DNA from: Rhizobium hidalgonense
GTDB taxonomy: Bacteria; Pseudomonadota; Alphaproteobacteria; Rhizobiales; Rhizobiaceae
Length of the DNA: 64,000 nt
NCBI RefSeq assembly: GCF_002914525.1
Contig: NZ_LODW01000011.1
Location: 62,001 to 126,000 of the forward strand
Direction of reading: 5' to 3'
Positions 1 to 7,890 of this stretch are shown here, in pieces. The notes below the pieces were generated by a model that saw only the letters and a list, made by a program, of their open reading frames with translations, searched no databases and had not been told where the DNA came from. Position 1 is the stretch's first letter, and every line of letters begins with the position of its first letter. The translations under genes were made by a program, and so were the position numbers.

Positions 1-2565
1 CGAGCCCGACGAGCGTCACGCCGGTCTTATCCAGTCGCTCGAGATAGCGCGCTGTCCGCTTGGCCGCTGCCTCGAAACGTCCGAGATAACCATGAACATG
101 CAGGGCTTTGCCATTGGTATGGGAGGCTGCAAGGAAGGGCGTGAGCCCGATTTTCCTGGCGAGCTCAATGGCGGCGAGCGCAACGTCCGGATCGAAATAG
201 GCGGTGAAGGCGTCGGCGACGAAGACGACGCTGCGCTGCCGTTCTGGCGGCGACAAAGCTTCGATCGTTTGAGCGGTCGCAAGCGGCACGCCGAGGCGGG
301 CGGCTTCCTTCGCGAGCGATATCCGCGGCAGATGCGGCAGGGAGGTCAGTCCGGCGATACCCATCATCGTCCTGCCAGCGCGCGTGCCCACGACGAGATT
401 ATAGGCAGGCCGGATGCGCCGGACCAGCGGCAGGGTGGTTTCGATCGCCGCGACCAGCGGATCCTTCAGCGGGCGGAGGTAGCGTACGTAGTAGAGTTCG
501 AGGAATTTCGAGCGGAAGGCCGGCACGCTGACCTTCACCGGACACTGCCCCGCGCAGGCCTTGCAGGCCAGGCACGTGTCCATCGCCGCATGCACCTCGT
601 GGGAAAAATCGTCCCGATTTGCCGGGTTCAGCGAGTTGAAGGCGCGCCGCGCGAGGCTTGCGAGCGGAATGCTCCGCCGCAGGCGTGTCGCCTCGTCGCG
701 GGGATCGATGCCTTTCTCGGCAAGCAACCTCAGCCATTCCCGCATCAGCGCGGCGCGGCCCTTGGGCGAAAAACGCCGGTCGCGTGTCGCCTTGAAGGAC
801 GGACACATCGGGCTCGTTTCGTCGAAGTCGAAACAGGCGCCGTTGCCGTTGCAATAGGCGGCATTGTCGAAGGCGGAGCGGATCTCGTTGCCGATGATGC
901 GGTCGGTCGCCCCGCGCAACGGAACATCGTCGATCTTCGTCAGCACTTCCGCGGCAGGGGTTGCGATCTTGCCCGGATTGAGCCGGTTCTCCGGATCGAA
1001 GGCCCGCTTGATCTCCTGCAGGCTGGGATAAAGATCGCCGAAAAACTCCGGCACATATTCCGAACGCACGCCCTTGCCGTGCTCTCCCCAGAGCACGCCG
1101 CCATATTTGCGGGTGAGCGCCACGACGGCGTCACTGACCTCCCGAACCAGCCTGATGTGGTCGTCGAGAGTGAGGTCGAGCGCCGGCCGCACATGCAGGA
1201 CGCCGGCATCGACATGGCCGAACATGCCGTAGGAAAGCCCCGCGCCGTCGAGAAGCGCGCGGAATTCGCTTATATAGGCCGCCAGGTTTTCCGGCGGCAC
1301 GGCCGTATCCTCGACGAAAGCAACCGGCCTGACCGGCCCTTCCACATTTCCGAGCAGGCCGACCGCCCGCTTGCGCATCGACCAGATCGCTTCGACATCG
1401 GCATGACCCCGGGCGATCGTATAACCGGCATGGCGCGCATTCGCGCCCATATCGAGGGCGGCGGTCACGTCCGCGAGCTTGCGTTCGAGCTCCTCTTCAT
1501 TATCGGCGAGCACTTCGGCGATATTGATGCCGTTGGTCGCTCCACTCGCATCGTCCGGAAAGAAGCGAGCAATGCCGGTCCAGACGATATCGCCTCTGGC
1601 GAGGCCGAGAACTTTCTCATCGACCGTTTCCACCGAGGCGACGTTCAGCGCCACGAGGTTGCGGGCGTCCTCCAGGGCGGTGTTGAAGTCGCCGTAGCGA
1701 ATGTTGATCAGCGCCGCATGGGCGGGGATCGGCAGAAGGTTGAGTTCGGCTTCGGCGATCATCGCCAGCGTTCCCTCCGAGCCGCAGAGAACGGCGTTGA
1801 GGTCGAAGCGTCCGTCGGCGCGCCTGATATGGGCGAGGTCGTAACCAGTCATGTAGCGGTTGAGCTTCGGGAAGATTTCGGCGATCCGCTCGTGGTTTTC
1901 CCGGACGATGCGTTCGACCGTTCTGTGGATTTCGCCAATGCGGCTCTCTCGTGCGGCGATCTCCTCGAACGCCTCAGCGTCGAGCGGGCGCGACCAGAAG
2001 TCGGACCCGTCCAGAATCACGATGCGCAATCCGAGGACGTGGTTGCTGGTCTTGCCGTAAAGGCAGGAACCCTGGCCGCAGGCGTCGGTAGAGATCATGC
2101 CGCCGATGGTAGCGCGGTTGGAGGTCGAGAGTTCGGGGGCGAAAAACAGACCGTAGGGCTTCAGCGCCCGGTTCAGCTGATCCTTGACGACGCCCGCCTG
2201 GACGCGCGCGACCCTCCGGACGGGGTCGATTTCGAGAATGGACGTCATATGCCGCGAACAGTCCACCACCACGCCCGATGTCAGGGATTGGCCGTTGGTG
2301 CCGGTGCCGCCGCCCCGCGGCGCAATGCTGATTCCCCGAAAGGCCGGTTCCGACAGTACGGCTGCCACCATCTGTAGGTCTTCGATGCCACGCGGAAAAA
2401 CGACGCCGGCCGGCTCGACCTGGTAGATGGAATTGTCGGTCGAAAACACGGTCCGGCTTGCCGCGCCAGTCTCGATGTCACCGTCGAAACCCGCCTCGAT
2501 CAGCCGCAGGAAGAAATCCGCGGGGGGAAGGGGATAGCGGCGTTCGGCTGGAGGCGTGGAATCAT
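1..2565 (-). CDS. FAD-linked oxidase / 4Fe-4S dehydrogenase, YdiJ-like (3' end beyond window)
   Basis: A D-lactate-dehydrogenase-like flavoprotein fused to an iron-sulfur module. It probably oxidises a 2-hydroxy acid and passes electrons to the respiratory chain; the substrate is unknown. Reading leftward, the frame gives STDNSIYQVEPAGVVFPRG, the start of the FAD_binding_4 domain. Near 800-870 it gives the cysteine cluster CNGNGACFDFDETSPMCP, and near 540-585 the 4Fe-4S motif CLACKACAGQCPV. The C-terminal domain runs off the left edge; the family is about 1000 residues. No ATG opens this frame. The best start, ATGATTCC at 2565 (compare the MIPQ start of E. coli YdiJ), lies in another frame and joins only if one C is missing near 2522-2533. 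The frame could instead open at a CTG upstream. Confidence 0.85.
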
Positions 2566-2905
2566 TCTCCAGGAATGGGCCAAAGATCAGACCCTTGTCA
2601 ATTCTGTGGCATCCGCCGGACCCGCGAGGGATCGCGCAAGGGAGTTCGAATTCCTGCCTGAGCCAACGCGCGGCCGAGCCGGTCGAAATGGCGATATGAA
2701 ATGTCTGACGGACGATATGGGGCGCGCGGCTGCCGAGGCGCCGTCTCGCCCTTGAGGGAACAGAAGATCGGCTCCCGCGTTCGAAACAAGACGACGCTTA
2801 ACGAAAGGCGAATTCAAGCTGCATTCCCAGCTCTGGCCCGACGTCTTTTGGCCCCACGTGTTTTGGCCCCACGTGTTTTGGCCCACGTGTTTTGGAGTGA
2901 GTGAT
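2566..2905. other. Intergenic region between divergent genes, holding a short tandem repeat
   Basis: This 340-base gap separates the leftward flavoprotein gene from the rightward small gene starting at 2906. Reading frames exist on both strands but none has a ribosome-binding site or a recognisable family. The only clear structure is the 15-bp tandem repeat at 2841-2898, listed separately. Confidence 0.6.
2841..2898. repeat. 15-bp tandem repeat, about four copies, each with CACGTG
   Basis: The unit is ACGTGTTTTGGCCCC. Copies lie at 2841-2855 (one mismatch), 2856-2870, 2871-2884 (one C short) and 2885-2898 (last bases diverge). Together with the preceding C, three copies form the palindrome CACGTG, at 2855, 2870 and 2884. 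The array ends 7 bases before the start codon at 2906 and runs into the ribosome-binding site, so it lies in the leader of that gene. Confidence 0.9.
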
Positions 2906-3196
2906 ATGGAAGAGATGACCCATATGATCAAAGACCTCAGCATCGAGGAGCGCGAGGAAATCTTTGTCGACATCGCCCGTACGCTGGAGGACACGGCGCG
3001 GGAAGCCCTTTTCGAGGGCAATATGCAGTTTGCAGAAATTTCCAACAACATGGCCGAAGCGATCCGTGTCAACGCCGACGAACTCGCCCGTGACGATCCT
3101 GAAAATGCCGAGCGCGTGCTGCTGCAGGCAGCGGCAATGATCTCGCAGTTCGAGGCCGTGCACCCCTATCGCATGGTGAGCATGGCCGTTCATTGA
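2906..3196 (+). CDS. Small hypothetical protein (96 aa), acidic and helical
   Basis: Family not recognised. The protein begins MEEMTHMIKDLSIEEREEIF and is rich in Glu and Ala, with no membrane segment, signal peptide or cysteine cluster, so it is likely a small soluble helical protein. I chose the ATG at 2906 because GGAG lies just upstream. An in-frame ATG at 2858 would merely translate the tandem repeat (FWPHVFWPTCF). It is the first of four small same-strand genes up to 4462, with gaps of 130, 31 and 4 bases. Confidence 0.6.
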   Translation: MEEMTHMIKDLSIEEREEIFVDIARTLEDTAREALFEGNMQFAEISNNMAEAIRVNADELARDDPENAERVLLQAAAMISQFEAVHPYRMVSMAVH

Positions 3197-3326
3197 TGGC
3201 CGGGATGGCTCCGGCTCGACCCTCACCCACTCCTCCGCTCAAATCATTGCCACAAGCGGGAACTCTCGCTACCCGCGAGGGTTATTGGATTGCAACATCC
3301 TTTGCATCAATGGAAGGAGGACCGCT

Positions 3327-3680
3327 ATGACATCCAGATCCGTTGAACCTCCGGAAAGCGGTACCGACGACGCGCGCTCCGCCGACACGCAGCAGGCCGA
3401 GAAGGATCGTCGCAGGACATTGGAAAATGCCCGTAACAACGTAAGCGCGGTCATCGGCGGCGACAGCGACACCGAAACTCCGAGCCTGAAGCTTGCGAAG
3501 GAATATCTCAGGCTCGGTGGGCGCCGCCGGTCCAAAATAGACGACAACATCACCACTGTCCGCCAATGGGAAGAGGATCCGCCTGAGGCCGAACGGTTCT
3601 GGAAGGAACGGGTGGAGACGCTTTCAAAGGATCAGCGTAAATGGGTGGAAGATTTTCTTCCAACCATCAACTCTCCCTGA
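3327..3680 (+). CDS. Hypothetical protein (117 aa), charged
   Basis: Not recognised. The ATG at 3327 follows a strong GGAAGGAGG ribosome-binding site with a 6-base spacer, so the gene is probably real. The first 40 residues are polar and probably disordered (Ser, Glu, Asp, Arg), followed by a more ordered part containing KLAKEYLRLGGRRR and ERFWKERVETLSKDQRKWVEDF. No signal peptide or membrane helix is visible. It sits 31 bases upstream of the DUF2934 gene, likely in the same transcript. Confidence 0.6.
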   Translation: MTSRSVEPPESGTDDARSADTQQAEKDRRRTLENARNNVSAVIGGDSDTETPSLKLAKEYLRLGGRRRSKIDDNITTVRQWEEDPPEAERFWKERVETLSKDQRKWVEDFLPTINSP

Positions 3681-3711
3681 ATGGCTCATTTAAATGTGCT
3701 TGGAGGAGATC

Positions 3712-4038
3712 ATGGCCATAGACAAGCACGAACAGATACGCCGCCGTGCCTACGAGATCTGGGAGGCTGAGGGCCGCCCGGATGGTGCGGATCAGCGCCA
3801 TTGGCTGCAGGCCTGCGACGAACTGGCCGGCGAGGACGAGCATGAGACGCTGCAGGACCTGCTCGATGAAGACGATCGGGATGATGCGGCATTGCTTCAA
3901 GGCGCCGGGGAGAGCGGCGATCTCGATCCGAGGCCACCAAAGCTTGGCCGGGTCGTCATGGCTTCCGTGCCCGATATCGAGATGACGACGGGCGAAAAAC
4001 CGTCCCAGCGCAAGATCAGGAAGACCGAGGGGCCGTAA
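3712..4038 (+). CDS. DUF2934 domain protein (108 aa)
   Basis: The N-terminal half contains IRRRAYEIWEAEGRPDGADQ followed by HWLQA, which matches the short DUF2934 helix-turn-helix-like motif common in Rhizobiales and other proteobacteria. Its function is unknown. The C-terminal half is acidic (DEDDRDDAA) and then basic and proline-rich, so probably disordered. The start at 3712 is preceded by TTGGAGGAGATC; the in-frame ATG at 3694 lacks a ribosome-binding site. The stop is 4 bases before the HD-domain gene, indicating co-transcription. Confidence 0.75.
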   Translation: MAIDKHEQIRRRAYEIWEAEGRPDGADQRHWLQACDELAGEDEHETLQDLLDEDDRDDAALLQGAGESGDLDPRPPKLGRVVMASVPDIEMTTGEKPSQRKIRKTEGP

Positions 4039-4042
4039 TCCG

Positions 4043-4462
4043 ATGCAGCATCTCGACCACGCCATCCAAATCGCTCTCGAGGCGCATGAAGGGCAGGCCG
4101 ACAAGACCGGCCGGCCGTTCTTCGAGCACTGTCAGCGGGTAGCACTTCTCGTTTCCGGCGACGAGACACGAACGGTCGCCTATCTTCATGACGTCGCCGA
4201 GAAGGGAAACGGCTGGACTCTCGACAGGCTGAGGGAGGAAGGCTTTCCGCTGGCGATCATTTCCGCGGTGGATGCTTTGACACGGTGGCCGGACGAGGCG
4301 GACGATGAATTCGTCCGACGTGCGGCTTCTAACCCGCTGGCGCTGCCGGTCAAACAGGCCGATCTCGAAGACAATCTCCGGCAGGCCGAACAAGCCGGCA
4401 AGAACACGGAAAGATACCAGCGTGGCCTGGATCTCCTGCGCGATTTGAGGAGCGGGCAATAA
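4043..4462 (+). CDS. Small HD-domain phosphohydrolase, SpoT/MESH1-like (139 aa)
   Basis: A single-domain metal-dependent phosphohydrolase. The order AHEGQADKTGRPFFEHC (His29), then YLHDVAEKGNGWTLDRL (His49-Asp50), then KQADLEDN near residue 105 follows the HD layout of (p)ppGpp hydrolases of the RelA/SpoT and MESH1 type. There is no synthetase, TGS or ACT domain. It could be a small alarmone hydrolase, but it could equally act on another nucleotide; the sequence does not decide. It begins 4 bases after the DUF2934 gene and ends this four-gene group. Confidence 0.75.
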   Translation: MQHLDHAIQIALEAHEGQADKTGRPFFEHCQRVALLVSGDETRTVAYLHDVAEKGNGWTLDRLREEGFPLAIISAVDALTRWPDEADDEFVRRAASNPLALPVKQADLEDNLRQAEQAGKNTERYQRGLDLLRDLRSGQ

Positions 4463-4560
4463 CAGCGCTCGGCAGAGAGCGCACTGCCGCCGTCATCTCA
4501 TGCGCCGAGAGCGGCTGCAAACCAGCCTCCACCGCCCGGCAGTCGTAGTCATGGTCTATT

Positions 4561-4830
4561 TCACGTTTTATTGGCAAACCAAACGGTCGGAGTGCCGAGC
4601 ACGCCTCCCTTAAGCATGGCCGCCTTCAGATCTTCCAACTTGCTGAAGGTTTGAGCCGCCTCCAGGGTGGCAAATTCGTGCGTAACAGTAATGTCGTTCG
4701 GATTGTCGGTGGCACGGTAGACGGCTTCCGCCGTAACCCCATTGGCCTTTTGCACCTGATGAAACGCATCATATATCTTGCGCCACGTGGCGTAGTCGGA
4801 GACCTCGTGCCTCACGAATAGGGTCGTCAT
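4561..4830 (-). CDS. Small dimeric alpha-beta barrel protein, cyclase/monooxygenase-like (89 aa)
   Basis: It begins MTTLFVRHEVSDYATWRKIYD and contains NDITVTHEFATLEAAQTF, a pattern typical of short ferredoxin-like alpha-beta barrel proteins annotated as putative cyclases or antibiotic-biosynthesis-monooxygenase relatives. Such proteins usually dimerise around a small ligand; the substrate here is unknown. The ATG at 4830 is preceded on its strand by GGGAGAATGAC. A damaged gene of similar type lies just upstream on the same strand (4876-5135), so the two may once have formed a pair. Confidence 0.65.
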   Translation of the reverse strand: MTTLFVRHEVSDYATWRKIYDAFHQVQKANGVTAEAVYRATDNPNDITVTHEFATLEAAQTFSKLEDLKAAMLKGGVLGTPTVWFANKT

Positions 4831-4875
4831 GTCATTCTCCCGCGTTGCATTGCCAAGTTTCGTTGGAGATGCGTG

Positions 4876-5135
4876 TTACGATTGAACCAGGAACCTGAGG
4901 GTCTCGGGCAAGACGCCGTCACTCGCCATGGCATCAGCCGCGGCCTTGGTCTGCATGAAGGCCATCAACTTATCCATGTCTGCCACGTCCATGACCAAAC
5001 CAACGCGGTTAGACGTTTGAGGGTAAAGGTGCGAATATTCGTGACGCCAACGGGTTCCAATACCTGTTTGCGAACAGGTGAGGCGAGCCAGTGTTTCGTG
5101 TCTTTGACATCGTGACAGATCATAATGGTCGGCAT
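4876..5135 (-). pseudogene. Frameshifted cyclase-like gene
   Basis: The frame opens with MPTIMICHDVKDTKHWLASP behind a good site (GAGGAAGATTCA). It reads sensibly to GVTNIRTFTLKR and then ends early at WTWQTWIS. The next frame continues in register with NRVGLVMDVADMDKLMAF and ends ETLRFLVQS at a TAA (4876). Adding one base at about 5010-5015 would give FTLKRSNRVGLVMDV and restore a protein of about 86 residues. The span of 260 bases is one short of a multiple of three. This is either a true pseudogene or a consensus error. Confidence 0.7.
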
Positions 5136-5404
5136 TGAATCTTCCTCATATGTCCTCGAAATGAAGGCGGAGTATACCATCATGTTTGGCTGGATTTCAG
5201 TCGTCAATATTGCGTTAAGGGTGCTATTCCGATCTGTTGTTGGAGGAAATAAATATAATTATTAAGTAACCCGAAGCTATTATGGGTTTTTGGTTGCGCA
5301 TTTCGCGAATGCCCTCTGGGGGCGAATTCACTTCTCGATTTCGGTTGACGCGCTGATTTATAATCGCATACGCGCGCTGTGCATGAAATGGCAGAGGTTC
5401 AGGA

Positions 5405-5911
5405 ATGATTGAGCGCCAACCATTTGATCTCAAGGCCTATGTGCGCGACATTGGCACAAGGCCATGCTTTATCTGCGGCTTGGTCAAGAACGACCCCGCT
5501 TTCTTTCACCATCGCGTTTTTGAAGACGATGAGACACTCATTTTCCTGAGCAAATATCCCACTCTACCCGGCTATTGCCTCGTCTGCCCTCGGGAGCACC
5601 GTGAGGATCTGGCGCGAGACATGTCGACTGATGAATATCTGCGGCTACAGGAGAAGGTGCATATTTTGTCTCGCGCCCTCACAAGCGTGTTCGACGCTGA
5701 ACGAATCTATGTGCTTGCGCTCGGCAGTCAGCTAGCCAATAGCCACCTACATTTTCATGTCGTTCCCTTGCCTCCAGGTGTGCCTCTTGAGGAGCAGCAA
5801 TATCATGCACTGATGGCGGAACACGGGGTCTTGCAAATACCTGACGATCACATGGCCCAGTTGGCGCAGCGTATTGCTGAAGCATACCGTTCCGCGCTGA
5901 CCACACGATAA
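5405..5911 (+). CDS. HIT family nucleotide-binding hydrolase (168 aa)
   Basis: It contains the histidine triad as NSHLHFHVVP (His114, His116, His118), the catalytic signature of HIT hydrolases and transferases acting on nucleoside phosphates or dinucleotides. Near the N-terminus is CFIC (Cys21, Cys24), often a zinc pair in this family, followed by FLSKYPTLPGYCLVCPREHRE, the usual substrate-pocket strand. It is cytoplasmic, with no signal or membrane segment. It stands alone after an AT-rich gap (5208-5404) whose base composition differs from the surroundings. The exact substrate cannot be told. Confidence 0.88.
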   Translation: MIERQPFDLKAYVRDIGTRPCFICGLVKNDPAFFHHRVFEDDETLIFLSKYPTLPGYCLVCPREHREDLARDMSTDEYLRLQEKVHILSRALTSVFDAERIYVLALGSQLANSHLHFHVVPLPPGVPLEEQQYHALMAEHGVLQIPDDHMAQLAQRIAEAYRSALTTR

Positions 5912-5956
5912 TCACCTCCCGACCCGGTTGCTGCGGTGGTCTGCGCCTCAATCACT

Positions 5957-5983
5957 CCTCCAGCGCCGAGCTACAGCTGGAGG
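5957..5983 (-). terminator. Possible hairpin at the 3' end of the DUF2264 gene
   Basis: CCTCCAGC at 5957-5964 pairs with GCTGGAGG at 5976-5983 across an 11-base loop, overlapping the stop codon at 5971. There is no T-run, so it is a weak terminator candidate between convergent genes. Confidence 0.25.
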
Positions 5984-7821
5984 GCAAATGCCGGCACCCG
6001 AACGCCTTTCTCACGAAAGCGCTGCTGCAGCTCCTCCAGGCCAGGACAGGCTGGTGGGTTATCGAGTGCCTCGGCCCAGTTCTCGCGGTTCGGCAGAGCC
6101 ATCGCCGCGGTGACGAGCACCGTGTTCCCCGGGCCGATTTCGCCGCGCAGTTGCGGCAGCAGGGTCTTGGCGTGAATCAGGTTGGTGTTCGGGATTGGGC
6201 TCGTCGCATGGCCGGTTCTCGGATTGGGCGACAAGTCGATGATCGCGCTGACGTCGGTCTGGCCGTACCAGACGGCCCGGCCTTCGCCCTGTTCGGATCG
6301 GTCGGCGTTGAAATCGGCGCGCTCGATCGCAAAACCGCCCTCGATGGCACTCAGCGCGCGCGGCGTGGCGATGCGGTGGATGCGGATGTGCCAGGGGTTT
6401 GCGGGAAGCAGCCAGGTCTCGATGGTGACGTCGTTCCATGGGCGCCAGCGCGAATAGAGTTGGTCGCCTGATATCAGCGCCTCTTCGAGGCTTTCGCGCA
6501 TGCGGAAGTGCACGCCGTCGTCGGAGAGGCCGAGCATGCCGTCGAGGCTTGCGGCGGCAAAATTCCGGTCGTCGGCCTCGATGTTGAAGGCGTAGCGGGT
6601 GGAATAGACGAATTTCGAATATTTCTCGTTGGCGCCGCGCATCTTGTCGTGCTGCTGGCCGGAGGAGAGCACGACGACGTTTCCCGGCGTGTGCATGGCG
6701 ACCATGCCTGCCGGCTTCAGCGCCACCGGCTCCGGGAAATCCGGCTGCGGCGCTTCTGCGGCGGTCCAGAAGGGATGACCCTCCGGAAGCGCCAGCGGCA
6801 GGAAGAATTTCAGTGCCCAATAGGGCGAACCCGGAGAGTTGTAACTCTCGCTCATCAGCAGGTTGGGATAACCGTAGCCGGTCGAGAGAACGCCATCACG
6901 GTCGGCAATCGGCATCACCGACCACCAACGGAGATGCCGCATGTAATAACCCTTGATCTCAGCCCAGGGCAGCGCTTCGACGCCGGCAAAGGCAAGCGCG
7001 CCCCAGAAGCCGCCGGCCGCAAAGCGGTAGGTCTGGCTGCGGCCGAAGGCAAGGGCGGCGCCATCGGAGCCGAACCAATGGCGGATATCCCTAGCGAAGG
7101 TCCGGGCGCGCTCGCGGAAGCGGTCCTTGCGCGCCTCGTCGCCGCGCGCCAGCACGGTATGGATCAGGCCGTAGAAATGCATGGCGAAGGGAATGTAATG
7201 ATCGACCCGCCGCACCGGCCCGTCCCGATACCAGCCTCCGCCGAGATCGAAGGCTTCCAATTCGTCGAGATAGGCGAGGTTTTTCCCGTGGTCGAACGCC
7301 ACGCCGACGCGCTCCAGCCCGAGATCGATCAGGACGCGGAAGAATTTCCAGTTGTTGTCGATGAATTCGAGGTCTCGCGCCGTGACAAGATAGGCGGCCA
7401 CCGTCTTCTTGTCGCTGTCGCTCAAAGGTTCCCAGATGTGCTCGGGCGCCAGCGTCAGTGCGAAGCCGACGGCGGCAAGCTCGACGAGCCGCTGGTTGCG
7501 GTCGGCGAGATCGCCCCAATATTCGGGATGAGCGGGATTGGTGCCATTTGCGAGCCCCCGCCGGTAGAGATCCCAATGCGGGAAATGGCCGCCGCCGGCG
7601 GCAAGCGGAACAATGCCCCACAGCGGTCGCGCAAATCCCTCCAGGTCCGCCGCCGCCCGATCGAAGATCGCGCCGGTGGCACCGAGCCGCACGCGGGCGC
7701 CGCCCTCGGAAAAATACGGCAGGAGCGGCTCGAAGAGGTCGATGACAGCCTTGGCGAGGTCGTCGCGTGTCTTCAGGGGATTGCCGAAAAGCGGGTTGGC
7801 CCTGGCGGGATCATAAATCAT
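5971..7821 (-). CDS. DUF2264 family protein, probable cytoplasmic glycoside hydrolase (616 aa)
   Basis: The opening segment NPLKTRDDLAKAVIDLFEPLLPYFSEGGARVRLG and the phrase GFARPLWGIVPLAAGG are characteristic of DUF2264, an all-alpha toroid N-terminal half followed by a beta-rich half. I recall members of this group being assigned to CAZy family GH154 (beta-glucuronidase); treat that as a lead, not proof. No signal peptide is present. The gene is last in the minus-strand importer operon with GH88. A strong hairpin terminator separates it from the binding-protein gene, so it may be expressed at a reduced level by read-through or from its own promoter. Role inferred: removal of a uronic acid from imported oligosaccharides. 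Confidence 0.75.
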   Translation of the reverse strand: MIYDPARANPLFGNPLKTRDDLAKAVIDLFEPLLPYFSEGGARVRLGATGAIFDRAAADLEGFARPLWGIVPLAAGGGHFPHWDLYRRGLANGTNPAHPEYWGDLADRNQRLVELAAVGFALTLAPEHIWEPLSDSDKKTVAAYLVTARDLEFIDNNWKFFRVLIDLGLERVGVAFDHGKNLAYLDELEAFDLGGGWYRDGPVRRVDHYIPFAMHFYGLIHTVLARGDEARKDRFRERARTFARDIRHWFGSDGAALAFGRSQTYRFAAGGFWGALAFAGVEALPWAEIKGYYMRHLRWWSVMPIADRDGVLSTGYGYPNLLMSESYNSPGSPYWALKFFLPLALPEGHPFWTAAEAPQPDFPEPVALKPAGMVAMHTPGNVVVLSSGQQHDKMRGANEKYSKFVYSTRYAFNIEADDRNFAAASLDGMLGLSDDGVHFRMRESLEEALISGDQLYSRWRPWNDVTIETWLLPANPWHIRIHRIATPRALSAIEGGFAIERADFNADRSEQGEGRAVWYGQTDVSAIIDLSPNPRTGHATSPIPNTNLIHAKTLLPQLRGEIGPGNTVLVTAAMALPNRENWAEALDNPPACPGLEELQQRFREKGVRVPAFALQL

Positions 7822-7835
7822 CGTGAGCTCAATAC

Positions 7836-7872
7836 TTAAAAACAGTGTCGGCCGCGGGCCTGACCCGCGGCC
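7836..7872 (-). terminator. Intrinsic terminator after the binding-protein gene
   Basis: On the minus strand GGCCGCGGG-TCAGG-CCCGCGGCC (7850-7872) is followed within a few bases by TGTTTTTAAG. The 9-bp GC stem and T-run form a standard Rho-independent terminator between the binding-protein gene (stop at 7891) and the DUF2264 gene (start at 7821). Confidence 0.85.
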
Positions 7873-7890
7873 GTCGATATCGCGTAAGCC

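Noticed and set aside
92..2377. 761-residue open frame on the plus strand
   Set aside because: It is antisense to the FAD/Fe-S gene, whose frame shows clear cofactor motifs. The translation is rich in Arg, Gly and His with no family features, as usual for shadow frames in GC-rich DNA.
2625..2690. tRNA-like stretch GGAGTTCGAATTCCTG
   Set aside because: The TTCGAAT loop is present, but the flanking stem does not pair in the tRNA register and no acceptor or anticodon arm can be built. It is an EcoRI site by chance.
5345..5364. TTGACG and TATAAT upstream of the HIT gene
   Set aside because: They are only 8 bases apart, too close to serve as -35 and -10 boxes of one promoter.
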